DNA from: Eubacteriaceae bacterium
GTDB taxonomy: Bacteria; Bacillota; Clostridia; Eubacteriales; Alkalibacteraceae
NCBI GenBank assembly: GCA_003446375.1
Contig: DMAW01000154.1
Span: 1 to 22,267, forward strand
Reading direction: 5' to 3'
DNA length: 22,267 nt
Within the stretch, counting starts at the first letter, position 1. The number at the start of each line of letters is the position of its first letter. Shown piece by piece: positions 8,004 through 15,525 of the stretch. Both the position numbers and the translations under genes were made by a program. Under the pieces are notes generated by a model, which had not been told where the DNA came from, made no database searches, and saw only the letters and a program-made list of their open reading frames with translations.

Positions 8004-8945
8004 TTAATATTTTCTCTCGATTGCCATCAAAGATGACATAGCCCCCATATTTGTGCAAACCATGGCTGCAATCTCATTTGATTGTGCCGTTATCTTTGTC
8101 AGAACATCAAAATCTTCCAACGCTTTCATGCTATCTTTTTCATTCATGAGAGCACTTAAAAAGGCTCCTACAAATGCGTCTCCTGCTCCTGTAGTATCTA
8201 CAGGAGCAATCTCTATGCTGGGTACCACAAGCATTTTAGAGCTAGTTGCCAGCATGGTTCCCTTGCTGCCGAGCGTCACCGCCACAACTCCTTCGCACCT
8301 ATCAAAGATGGCATCCAACCCCTTATCTATATCTTCCTTACCTGTAATCATTAAAAGCTCTTCATCGGAGAGCTTCACAAAATCAGCTCTTTTTATGTAC
8401 TCCATAGATTTCTCGATGAAAATATCCCTTCTATCTTTCCAGAGATCTTCCCTGTAATTAGGGTCAAAGGAGATTATCCCTCCGCCGGCTTCGACTAGCT
8501 CAATGGCCTTTATATACGAATTTTCAATATCTCCCCCCAACAAAGCAGTGGCAGACCCAAGGTGCAGGACTTTGCACCGAGTGTATCTGTCTTCAAATCC
8601 TGATAAATCATAAAGCTCGTCTGATTCTCTGTCAAAAATGAAATCTCTTTCTCCATTGTCCATTATTGATACAAAAGCTTTAGTTGTTCTGCCTCGTCTT
8701 GTTATCATAGATGTGTCTACACCAAAATTTTCTAGTGATAATATAAGAAAATCTCCAAAAGGATCCGCTCCTACACAACCGGCAAAGCTGGCGCTTTTTC
8801 CCATCCTGGCTGCTGTAGCTGCCACATTCGCCGGTGCTCCCCCTGCTTTTTTTAAAAATATCTCTCCATCTTTTAAGCTCTTGCCTACATCCTGACAAAT
8901 AAAGTCTATCAAAAGTTCACCAATACATATAAGATCTTTTCCCAT
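8004..8945 (-). CDS. scrK: Fructokinase, PfkB/ribokinase family
   Basis: A 313-residue carbohydrate kinase predicted to phosphorylate the fructose released from sucrose-6-phosphate to fructose-6-phosphate. It carries PfkB signature 1 (GGAPANVAATAARMG, about 35-49) and signature 2 (DTTGAGDAFVGAFL, about 250-263) with the catalytic base Asp256. The start GELLIDFI is typical of ScrK-type PfkB fructokinases. It is read in the same direction as the sucrose operon but is separated from it by the strong sucrose promoter, and has its own promoter upstream. The ribosome site is AAGGGGTG before the ATG. Other PfkB sugar kinase activities (for example on 2-keto-3-deoxygluconate) cannot be excluded from sequence, but the context favours fructose. 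Confidence 0.88.
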   Translation of the reverse strand: MGKDLICIGELLIDFICQDVGKSLKDGEIFLKKAGGAPANVAATAARMGKSASFAGCVGADPFGDFLILSLENFGVDTSMITRRGRTTKAFVSIMDNGERDFIFDRESDELYDLSGFEDRYTRCKVLHLGSATALLGGDIENSYIKAIELVEAGGGIISFDPNYREDLWKDRRDIFIEKSMEYIKRADFVKLSDEELLMITGKEDIDKGLDAIFDRCEGVVAVTLGSKGTMLATSSKMLVVPSIEIAPVDTTGAGDAFVGAFLSALMNEKDSMKALEDFDVLTKITAQSNEIAAMVCTNMGAMSSLMAIERKY

Positions 8946-8990
8946 AATAACACCCCTTATAAAATGTGTTTAATTTATGCTTTTAAATAA

Positions 8991-9019
8991 ATTTTATTCT
9001 ACTTAACTCCAAAAATCAA
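8991..9019 (-). promoter_or_regulatory. Promoter for fructokinase gene
   Basis: On the minus strand: -35 TTGATT (9014-9019), 17-base spacer, -10 TAAAAT (8991-8996). This leaves a leader of about 40 bases before the fructokinase ATG. No RAT-like sequence follows it, so fructokinase does not appear to be under antitermination control. Confidence 0.6.
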
Positions 9020-9079
9020 CTCCTTATATTTCCTTTTTTTACTTTTAGTATTTTATTACAATATTCATTCAGTTACATA

Positions 9080-9108
9080 TTGCGGTTGCGCTTCAAGCGT
9101 GATAATAT
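9080..9108 (+). promoter_or_regulatory. speA promoter with a palindrome in the spacer
   Basis: -35 TTGCGG (9080-9085), a 17-base spacer and -10 TAATAT (9103-9108). The spacer contains the perfect palindrome CGCTT-C-AAGCG (9089-9099), in the usual place for a repressor operator. Transcription should begin near 9115, about 40 bases before the ATG. Confidence 0.75.
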
Positions 9109-9153
9109 CATTAGTGTATGTAATAAGATATTGTTAATGGAAGGATAGTTGCA

Positions 9154-11073
9154 ATGAATAAAACTGAACTTTTAGGCCGCTGGACAAAAGAAAAATCAGA
9201 AGAGCTTTACGGTGTCAAAAATTGGGGTGCAGGATACTTTTCAATATCAGACAAGGGTGAAGTCATGGTTAACCCATATATGAAAAACAAAGAATCTGCT
9301 ACAAGCCTGATGGATATAATTTCCGGAATACGAGAAAGAGGCCTCGATATGCCTGTTTTATTGAGATTTGAAAATTTGTTGGATGCACAGATTTCATATC
9401 TGAACGAATCATTCAACAAGGCGATAAAGACCCTCAATTATAAAGGTTTTTACCGCGGCGTCTATCCAATTAAAGTAAACCAGCAGCAACAAGTAATAGA
9501 AGAAGTTACAAAATTCGGTCAGAGATACCATCACGGATTAGAAGTTGGCAGCAAGCCCGAGCTTATTGCAGCGCTTTCTCTTTTAAAAGACAAAGAAGCC
9601 TGCCTTATATGCAATGGCTACAAAGACGAGGAATTTATCGATCTTTGCTTGTATGCAGTAAAGATGGGCTTTAATTGCTTTTTCGTAATTGAAATTCCGG
9701 GTGAATTGGACTTGCTCCTTGAAAGATCTGAAGCTTTAGGGATAAAGCCGAATATCGGAATAAGAATCAAGCTTTCAGCTAAAGCAGGCGGTCACTGGAC
9801 TGATTCAGGAGGAGACAGAAGCATTTTTGGGCTTAATGTCTCTCAAGTCATCAATATGGTGGATAAGCTTAAAGAATGCAACATGCTGGACTCTCTAAAG
9901 CTAATGCACTACCACCTTGGTTCTCAAATACCCAACATCAGGGATATCCGGTCTGCTGTACTTGAAGCCACTAGGGTTTATGCAGAACTTGTCAAGGAAG
10001 GAGCTCCCATGGGTTATTTGGATCTTGGAGGCGGCTTAGCCGTGGATTATGACGGTTCAAATACAAACTATACAAACAGCAGAAACTACTCTGTAGAGGA
10101 ATACTGCACAGATATAGTAGAAGCTGTAATGTCCATATTGGATCCTAGCAATATACCTCATCCTGTGATTGTGACCGAATCCGGCAGAACCACTGTAGCT
10201 TACTACTCAGTCCTATTATTTAATGTATTGGATGTTGAAAAACTCGAGGAATACGAAATACCGGACACATTGGCCGAAGGTACTCCTGATCAGATAAAAA
10301 ATCTATTTGAGGTATACAAAAGCCTTACCCTCAAGAACATTCAAGAATGCTACAATGACGCATTGTACTACCGAGATCAAATCAGAGAAATGTTCAAGCA
10401 CGGCAGCATTTCCCTGAGAGAACGATCTTTTTCTGAAAAGATATTCTGGAGCTTGATAAGCAAGATCTCAAAAGAAAAACAGAAGCTTAAGAATCCACCT
10501 CCAGATCTTGAGGATTTAGAAAGCGCAATTGCAGATATCTACTACTGCAACTTCTCAGTCTTTCAGTCGATACCTGACAGTTGGGCAATCGATCAGCTCT
10601 TTCCGATAATGCCTCTTCACAGATTAACGGAACTCCCTAAAAGAGATGCTGTAATAGCAGATATCACCTGTGATTGCGACGGCAAAATCGACCGTTTTAT
10701 CGATCTGCATGATGTAAGAAGCACTCTGCCGCTGCACGACGTTCAAAACGGGGACAACTATTATCTAGGAGTATTCCTTGTGGGGGCCTATCAGGAGACC
10801 CTTGGAGACCTCCATAACCTATTTGGAGATACCAATGTAGTAAGCGTCAGGATCTATCCTGATGGAGATTATGATTTTGTCAAGGAAATCCATGGCGACA
10901 GCGTAGCAGATGTGCTCTCGTATGTTGAGTTTGATCCTAAAGATATGCTGGAGCGCTTCCGCGAGACTGCTGAATCTGCGATACGCGAAGGTCTTATAGA
11001 TCCTAGCGACAGACGTGAGATTATGAAAGCTTACGATACAGGGCTTAGGGGCTACACCTATTATGAAAGATGA
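9154..11073 (+). CDS. speA: Biosynthetic arginine decarboxylase (SpeA, alanine-racemase fold)
   Basis: A 639-residue PLP enzyme predicted to decarboxylate L-arginine to agmatine for polyamine synthesis; proteobacterial SpeA is about 630-660 residues. The barrel domain contains GVYPIKVNQQQ with the PLP lysine Lys107, the HYHLGSQ motif (about 252-258) and the glycine-rich DLGGGLAVDYDG (about 290-301). The ESGRTTVAYYSVLLFNVLD segment and the C-terminal CDCDGKIDRFID motif match the SpeA subgroup rather than ornithine or diaminopimelate decarboxylases. The ribosome site is GGAAGGAT, 7-8 bases before the ATG. The gene is alone between its promoter and terminator. The agmatine-processing genes are not next to it; the carboxyspermidine genes lie about 4.5 kb downstream. 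Confidence 0.93.
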   Translation: MNKTELLGRWTKEKSEELYGVKNWGAGYFSISDKGEVMVNPYMKNKESATSLMDIISGIRERGLDMPVLLRFENLLDAQISYLNESFNKAIKTLNYKGFYRGVYPIKVNQQQQVIEEVTKFGQRYHHGLEVGSKPELIAALSLLKDKEACLICNGYKDEEFIDLCLYAVKMGFNCFFVIEIPGELDLLLERSEALGIKPNIGIRIKLSAKAGGHWTDSGGDRSIFGLNVSQVINMVDKLKECNMLDSLKLMHYHLGSQIPNIRDIRSAVLEATRVYAELVKEGAPMGYLDLGGGLAVDYDGSNTNYTNSRNYSVEEYCTDIVEAVMSILDPSNIPHPVIVTESGRTTVAYYSVLLFNVLDVEKLEEYEIPDTLAEGTPDQIKNLFEVYKSLTLKNIQECYNDALYYRDQIREMFKHGSISLRERSFSEKIFWSLISKISKEKQKLKNPPPDLEDLESAIADIYYCNFSVFQSIPDSWAIDQLFPIMPLHRLTELPKRDAVIADITCDCDGKIDRFIDLHDVRSTLPLHDVQNGDNYYLGVFLVGAYQETLGDLHNLFGDTNVVSVRIYPDGDYDFVKEIHGDSVADVLSYVEFDPKDMLERFRETAESAIREGLIDPSDRREIMKAYDTGLRGYTYYER

Positions 11074-11085
11074 GCTTTAATATTA

Positions 11086-11122
11086 ACTGAGGTTAAATTT
11101 AACTTAACCTCAGTATTTTTTT
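11086..11122 (+). terminator. Intrinsic terminator of speA
   Basis: A 10-bp perfect stem (CTGAGGTTAA at 11087-11096 with TTAACCTCAG at 11104-11113, plus a flanking A-T pair) and a 7-base loop are followed by a run ending in TTTTTTT. Confidence 0.9.
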
Positions 11123-11150
11123 GTTTATATTTATTTTTTTGTGGTATATT
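11121..11150 (+). promoter_or_regulatory. Candidate rubrerythrin promoter
   Basis: Possible -35 TTGTTT (11121-11126), an 18-base spacer and an extended -10 TGGTATATT (-10 at 11145-11150). An imperfect inverted repeat TATAT-N6-ATATA (11145-11160) overlaps the -10. The AT richness lowers confidence. Confidence 0.5.
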
Positions 11151-11227
11151 ATGTTATATAGATTCATTGTAAATTTAAATCGATATTTATGATGGATTAA
11201 TTTTTTCTCATATGAATGGAGGCAATC

Positions 11228-11722
11228 ATGGAAAATCAAAAAACATTTCAAAATTTAATGGAAGCTTTTGCAGGAGAATCTCAAGCAAACAGAAAATATT
11301 TAGCCTATGCTCAAAAGGCTGAAGCGGATGGAAAGAAAAACGCTGCCAAACTTTTCAAAGCCGCATCTGATGCGGAAACTCTGCATGCTTTAAAACATTT
11401 TGAAGTAGCCGGAAAAATCAAGACTACTGAAGACAATCTTCAAGATGCGGTAAATGGTGAAAATCACGAATATCAAAGCATGTACCCTGAATTTTTAGAA
11501 GTTGCAAAAGAAGAAGGAAACAAGGAAGCTATCAGGACTTTTACTTTTGCATTGAAAGCGGAAGAAGTTCACGCTAATCTTTATAAGGAAGCTCTGGAAA
11601 ATCTAGACAACGAAGAGGAAGTCTTCTATTACTTGTGTCCTGTTTGCGGAAATATTGAAAAATCAAGACCGGATAAATGCTTTATATGCGGAGTCCCTGG
11701 AGACAAGTTCATCGAATACTAA
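11228..11722 (+). CDS. rbr: Rubrerythrin (ferritin-like diiron domain plus rubredoxin-like domain)
   Basis: A 164-residue cytoplasmic peroxide-reducing protein of anaerobes. The ferritin-like domain (about 1-130) holds probable diiron ligands Glu17 (AFAGESQA), Glu50 and His53 (DAETLHALKH), Glu78 and Glu81 (GENHEY), and Glu112 with His115 (AEEVHANLY). The C-terminal rubredoxin-like domain has two CxxC knuckles, Cys137/140 (CPVCG) and Cys151/154 (CFICG), for a single iron. It is a short-form rubrerythrin. The start is the ATG at 11228, five bases after GGAGG; an upstream in-frame ATG at 11216 overlaps that ribosome site and is rejected. The gene is monocistronic between its own promoter and a hairpin. 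Confidence 0.95.
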   Translation: MENQKTFQNLMEAFAGESQANRKYLAYAQKAEADGKKNAAKLFKAASDAETLHALKHFEVAGKIKTTEDNLQDAVNGENHEYQSMYPEFLEVAKEEGNKEAIRTFTFALKAEEVHANLYKEALENLDNEEEVFYYLCPVCGNIEKSRPDKCFICGVPGDKFIEY

Positions 11723-11769
11723 AATAAAAAGATAGAAAAATCTATATGGATTTTTCTATCTTTTTATTT
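11722..11769. terminator. Bidirectional terminator between rbr and sfsA
   Basis: A very long AT-rich hairpin: 17 perfect pairs (11726-11742 with 11749-11765) extend to about 20 through flanking A-T pairs, with a loop of about six bases. It starts at the rubrerythrin stop. On the other strand its right arm is coding sequence for the last residues of SfsA, and the sfsA stop (11742-11744) spans the end of the left arm and the loop. Both exits are T-rich. Confidence 0.85.
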
Positions 11770-12443
11770 ATACATATATATTCAGCTCCAACCAAAGCAT
11801 CATAACACAAAATACCGATCCCTGAGTTGTTCGCTTCAACTAGATTATTTGAAAATTCCTCATCAGTTTCCCAATTTGGCGAAAAAATAACTGGATGATT
11901 CATCTGCAACAAAAAAAACACGTAGTTTTGATAACCCTTATTTTGAAGATATGTCAACTCTTTTAAATGTCTAGCGCCTCGCTTAGTCGGTGCATCTGGA
12001 AATTTGGCATGCCTGTTATTTTCTAATGTAACTCCTTTTACTTCGATAAAGCCTTTTACATTACCTTTTTCGTAATAAAAATCAAATCTGGAACTTCCAT
12101 GTTTTGCCTCTCTCTTTAAATAGTCTATCTTCCCTATCTCCGGAATCTTTGATTGGATTATCGCCTCTTCGACTACCTTGTTTGGTATTTGCGAATCTAT
12201 ATTAATTGTAATCTTTTCACCTCTTCCTATCTCTTTTTCAACGGCAATCAAATCATATGCAGTTTTTCTATTTATGTTCGTACTTTTTTGAATATACACT
12301 AAAGATCCTTCAATCAGTATTTCCTTGCACCTACCCGTATTCTTAACATGGACCACTTCATTTTTACCATTTATCAATACATTGGCAATAAACCTATTTG
12401 GTCGATCTATAAAAACTCCTTTTTCAACTCTTTCGTATATCAC
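11742..12443 (-). CDS. sfsA: SfsA family protein (sugar fermentation stimulation protein homologue)
   Basis: A protein of about 233 residues. The family has an N-terminal OB-like domain and a C-terminal nuclease-like domain. Visible family marks are the opening GVFIDRPNRFIANVLINGK, the NTGRCKEIL segment, and a PD-(D/E)XK-like set: an SRFDFYY strand (Asp), FIEVKGVTL (Glu-x-Lys), and FPDAPTKRGARHLKEL. In E. coli SfsA was linked to maltose metabolism and DNA binding, but its biochemical role is not settled. A GTG at 12443 is chosen because GGGGGTGG precedes it by five bases; a GTG at 12452 overlaps the ribosome site. The gene overlaps the end of the upstream sugar symporter gene by 20 bases, so the two are translationally coupled. 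Confidence 0.9.
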   Translation of the reverse strand: MIYERVEKGVFIDRPNRFIANVLINGKNEVVHVKNTGRCKEILIEGSLVYIQKSTNINRKTAYDLIAVEKEIGRGEKITINIDSQIPNKVVEEAIIQSKIPEIGKIDYLKREAKHGSSRFDFYYEKGNVKGFIEVKGVTLENNRHAKFPDAPTKRGARHLKELTYLQNKGYQNYVFFLLQMNHPVIFSPNWETDEEFSNNLVEANNSGIGILCYDALVGAEYICINKKIEKSI

Positions 12444-13875
12444 TTCTTCCACCCCCTATAGCCGCTGCTTTCTGTATTTCCTTAACAGTACTTTTATCTA
12501 GTCCATAGCCTTTAATGCTTATCAGCGAAGCTACAAAGCTTATAGCCGAACCGACCCCAATTACCAGCCCTATGATTACAACTGTACTTTCCAACTGAAA
12601 ATCAAGATCCGGATCAAATCTAACCAAATCCAAAATCCATCCTATTGCAAAAAGCGTAATGGACTGGGATAACTTGTAAAACATAGTCAAGAACCCGTAA
12701 TAGCTGCCTTCCGATCGTTTTCCGGTGTTTAGTTCGTCAAGATCTATTACATCAGCCATCATCGATAAAGGTATTGTATAAAGACCGGATGTGCCAAAAC
12801 CGGCTAGCATTGCAAAGGGAATAAAATATAATGCGCTTCCTCTAGCTTCCTCTCTGATAGATACTAAAAAAGCAAATAACAAGCAGCTTGCTATGCTTAT
12901 TAATATTCCAAACATCATTGAAGGTTTTTTGTCAAATTTTTCAGAAATCTTATACCAAACCGGTTGAGCAAATATAGACACCGCAAATTGGACTCCCACT
13001 ACAATTGCGATCTGCTGACTTGTCAAAAAAAATGTGTACGTAAAAACATGCAGTCCCATGTTGGCGATGAGAGCTGAGGCTATATTGTTGAACATGTAGG
13101 AAAATGATACTGCCCTAAAGTCAGCATTCAAGAATATCCGCCTAAATTCAACAAAGAGCTCTTTGATGCTCAATTTTAAAGAATCTGTTTGAATATTTTC
13201 TTTGAGCACCGGTATATATTTTTTTGTCGTGAAATAGCAAAACATCGCAAATGCTATTATAATCAGAGATGAAATTCCACCCATAGCTTTATAAGAAATT
13301 GGGTTTAACTGCCCTGACGGAAACTGGGGAGATGGCTTGAAAAATACGTACATCCCAAAAACCGAAACGAATGCGAGTCCCAATAAAAAAAACACAGTCT
13401 TGACGCTTTGTATTTCCGTTCTTTCATCATAATCCTTTGATAATTCCGCGCCTAATGCGGTATAAGGAGTGACATAAACAGTGCTGAATGTCTTTATCAA
13501 GAGGATTAATGCTACTATGGATGCAAATTTATATCCCATTGGAATATCCGGATCTATGTTCCAAAGAAAAAAGTTAGCTAAAGCCATTCCTATGCTGCCA
13601 ATCAATATATATTGATGCCTTCTTCCAAACCTTTTTGACTTTGTGATGTCTGAAAAATATCCCATAAAAGGATCTGTTATTGCATCCCAAATGATACTTA
13701 AGCTTAGAGCTGTGCCGATCAAACTTCCTGGTATGCCTAAAATTGCAGTACAATAAAAAACCAGATATGTCCCTACAACCTGGTTTATCACTCCTGTACT
13801 GAAGTTACCGCTGCCATACCCAATCTTATCTTTCATCGGTATAAGCTTCTTTTGTATTGACTTGTATTTTCGCAC
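12424..13875 (-). CDS. GPH-family sugar:cation symporter (MelB/XylP-like MFS transporter)
   Basis: A membrane transporter of about 483 residues with about twelve membrane segments. The family is marked by KIGYGSGNFSTG near the N-terminus and by DAITDPFMGYFSD followed by KSKRFGRRHQYILIG, the loop 2-3 signature of glycoside-pentoside-hexuronide:cation symporters. It should import a sugar or glycoside with Na+ or H+; the substrate cannot be read. The GTG at 13875 is preferred because AAGGAG lies 10 bases upstream and the likely promoter would put transcription start near 13907. An ATG at 13905 has no ribosome site. The gene overlaps sfsA and has no glycosidase neighbour, so its sugar may be hydrolysed by an enzyme encoded elsewhere. 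Confidence 0.85.
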   Translation of the reverse strand: MRKYKSIQKKLIPMKDKIGYGSGNFSTGVINQVVGTYLVFYCTAILGIPGSLIGTALSLSIIWDAITDPFMGYFSDITKSKRFGRRHQYILIGSIGMALANFFLWNIDPDIPMGYKFASIVALILLIKTFSTVYVTPYTALGAELSKDYDERTEIQSVKTVFFLLGLAFVSVFGMYVFFKPSPQFPSGQLNPISYKAMGGISSLIIIAFAMFCYFTTKKYIPVLKENIQTDSLKLSIKELFVEFRRIFLNADFRAVSFSYMFNNIASALIANMGLHVFTYTFFLTSQQIAIVVGVQFAVSIFAQPVWYKISEKFDKKPSMMFGILISIASCLLFAFLVSIREEARGSALYFIPFAMLAGFGTSGLYTIPLSMMADVIDLDELNTGKRSEGSYYGFLTMFYKLSQSITLFAIGWILDLVRFDPDLDFQLESTVVIIGLVIGVGSAISFVASLISIKGYGLDKSTVKEIQKAAAIGGGRSDIRKS

Positions 13876-13913
13876 TAAATTCATTCTCCTTGATATATGC
13901 GTCATGTCTTATA

Positions 13914-13922
13914 ATTTTAGCA
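13914..13922 (-). promoter_or_regulatory. Candidate extended -10 for the GPH symporter-sfsA operon
   Basis: On the minus strand TGC is followed by TAAAAT (-10 at 13914-13919), an extended -10 pattern. No convincing -35 is seen. The implied start near 13907 would give a leader of about 30 bases before the GTG at 13875. Confidence 0.4.
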
Positions 13923-13964
13923 CAATTCAGTCTTATTATCACCAGCTTTTTAATTCATAATACA

Positions 13965-13993
13965 TTGATATAATCTTTTTTATCGGATATAAT
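13965..13993 (+). promoter_or_regulatory. Citrate synthase promoter
   Basis: -35 TTGATA (13965-13970), 17-base spacer, perfect -10 TATAAT (13988-13993). Transcription should start near 14000, giving a leader of about 85 bases that contains a strong hairpin. Confidence 0.85.
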
Positions 13994-14017
13994 AATTATG
14001 TGAAAAGTATGCATTTA

Positions 14018-14045
14018 ACAAGCCTCGATTTTCCTCGAGGCTTGT
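14018..14045 (+). other. Leader hairpin of the citrate synthase mRNA
   Basis: ACAAGCCTCGA (14018-14028) pairs perfectly over 11 bp with TCGAGGCTTGT (14035-14045), with a TTTTCC loop. It lies between the promoter and the ribosome site (14071-14075). No T-run follows it, so it does not look like a terminator. It may stabilise the mRNA, bind a regulator, or be a DNA palindrome acting as an operator just downstream of the start site. Confidence 0.6.
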
Positions 14046-14083
14046 ATTCTAGATTATTAGAAATAAGACTGGAGGCATGGATT

Positions 14084-15418
14084 ATGTTGAAAGAACTAAG
14101 CAAAATGGCAGAAAAAAGTAGCTATATAAACCCTGAATTATACACCAAGTACGAAGTCAAGAGAGGCTTAAGGGATATAACCGGCAAAGGTGTTCTTACA
14201 GGGCTTACTGAGATTGGAGAAGTCCATTCATATATAATATGCGACAATGAGATGGTTCCCGAGCCCGGACAACTTTTCTATAGGGGAATTGACGTTGCCG
14301 ATCTTACAAAAGGGTTCATGTCAGAAGGACGTGCCGGCTTCGAAGAAACAGTTTATTTGCTGCTATTCGGCTCACTCCCCAACAAGGACAGGTTAAATGA
14401 GTTCAAACAATTGCTTGGAGAATACAGAAGCCTTCCTCGAAGTTTTGTCAGAGATATCATTATGAAGGCTCCCAGCAAAGATGTCATGAACATGCTTGCC
14501 AGAGGAGTATTGGCTTTGTATAGCTACGATAAGAATGCTGATGATACATCAATAGAAAATGTGCTCCGTCAATCTTTGATGTTGATAGCGCAGTTTCCAC
14601 TTTTGGCAGTATACAGCTATCAGGCAATCTCCCACTACCACGGTAATCAAAGCTTGATAATCCACTCTCCTAAAGCAGAGTATTCCACCGCAGAAAATAT
14701 CTTGCATTTGTTAAGGCCGGACAGCTCTTTTACTCCACTGGAAGCACAGATACTAGATTTGGCATTGGTTCTTCATGCAGAACACGGTGGGGGAAACAAT
14801 TCTACCTTTACGACACATGTTGTCAGCTCAGCAGGAACTGATACTTATTCAGCCATCGCTGCAGCTTTAGGATCTCTTAAAGGACCTAAGCATGGAGGTG
14901 CAAATATCAAAGTCGTTCAGATGTTTGACGACATAAAAGAAAATGTTAAAGATTGGGAAAGCGAAGACGAAATCAGAGCGTATCTTACCAAGCTATTGAG
15001 GAAAGAAGCTTTTGACAGAACAGGGCTGATTTACGGAATGGGACATGCAGTTTACTCAGTATCCGATCCTAGAGCGGAAATCTTGCGATCTCACTGCCAA
15101 AGCCTTGCTCAAGACAAAGGGCTGGAGCATGAGTTCAACCTCTATCACAAGGTTGAGAAACTAGCACAGGAAGTGATACAAGAAGAGAGGAAGATCTACA
15201 AAGGAGTAAGTGCGAATGTAGATTTTTACTCAGGATTCGTTTACCACATGTTAAACTTGCCTAAAGAACTGCTTACACCTATATTTGCCATATCTAGAAT
15301 ATCTGGTTGGAGTGCACATAGAATCGAAGAGATCGTCAATAGAGGAAAGATAATCCGACCTGCATACAAAAGCATATCAAAGCGAACTGATTATATAAGC
15401 CTTGATAATAGAAAATAA
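14084..15418 (+). CDS. gltA: Citrate synthase (citrate/2-methylcitrate synthase family)
   Basis: A 444-residue enzyme predicted to condense acetyl-CoA with oxaloacetate. The catalytic triad of the Si-type family is present: His234 in LHAEHGGGNNS, His270 in GPKHGGAN, and Asp380 in ANVDFYSGF, with substrate-binding GMGHAVYSVSDPRAE (about 318-332). The N-terminal part holds the usual fold start KGVLTGLTEIGEVHSY and LFYRGIDVADL. The start is the ATG at 14084, eight bases after GGAGG; an in-frame GTG at 14000 would coincide with the transcription start and translate the leader hairpin. No aconitase or isocitrate dehydrogenase gene is adjacent, so it may serve glutamate synthesis in an incomplete cycle. 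2-Methylcitrate synthase activity cannot be excluded. Confidence 0.92.
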   Translation: MLKELSKMAEKSSYINPELYTKYEVKRGLRDITGKGVLTGLTEIGEVHSYIICDNEMVPEPGQLFYRGIDVADLTKGFMSEGRAGFEETVYLLLFGSLPNKDRLNEFKQLLGEYRSLPRSFVRDIIMKAPSKDVMNMLARGVLALYSYDKNADDTSIENVLRQSLMLIAQFPLLAVYSYQAISHYHGNQSLIIHSPKAEYSTAENILHLLRPDSSFTPLEAQILDLALVLHAEHGGGNNSTFTTHVVSSAGTDTYSAIAAALGSLKGPKHGGANIKVVQMFDDIKENVKDWESEDEIRAYLTKLLRKEAFDRTGLIYGMGHAVYSVSDPRAEILRSHCQSLAQDKGLEHEFNLYHKVEKLAQEVIQEERKIYKGVSANVDFYSGFVYHMLNLPKELLTPIFAISRISGWSAHRIEEIVNRGKIIRPAYKSISKRTDYISLDNRK

Positions 15419-15455
15419 TCTTTTTAAATCAATTGCAGCTCAGCTGAAAATTTTC

Positions 15456-15484
15456 TTGAATATTAAAATGATTTTTTGTATAAT
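15456..15484 (+). promoter_or_regulatory. Promoter of the carboxyspermidine operon
   Basis: -35 TTGAAT (15456-15461), 17-base spacer, perfect -10 TATAAT (15479-15484). The implied start near 15491 leaves about 35 bases before the ATG. No good terminator for citrate synthase was found upstream, so read-through into this operon is possible. Confidence 0.85.
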
Positions 15485-15525
15485 CACGCATGTTAATAAT
15501 TTTTATTATAAAAGGAGGATCACAA

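Noticed and set aside
14000..14083. In-frame upstream extension of citrate synthase from a GTG at 14000
   Set aside because: The GTG coincides with the predicted transcription start, has no ribosome site, and would translate the leader hairpin. The ATG at 14084 has GGAGG at good spacing.
15436..15446. CAGCT-C-AGCTG palindrome after citrate synthase as a terminator
   Set aside because: With a one-base centre it cannot form a stable hairpin, and the following T-run is interrupted. It may be chance.
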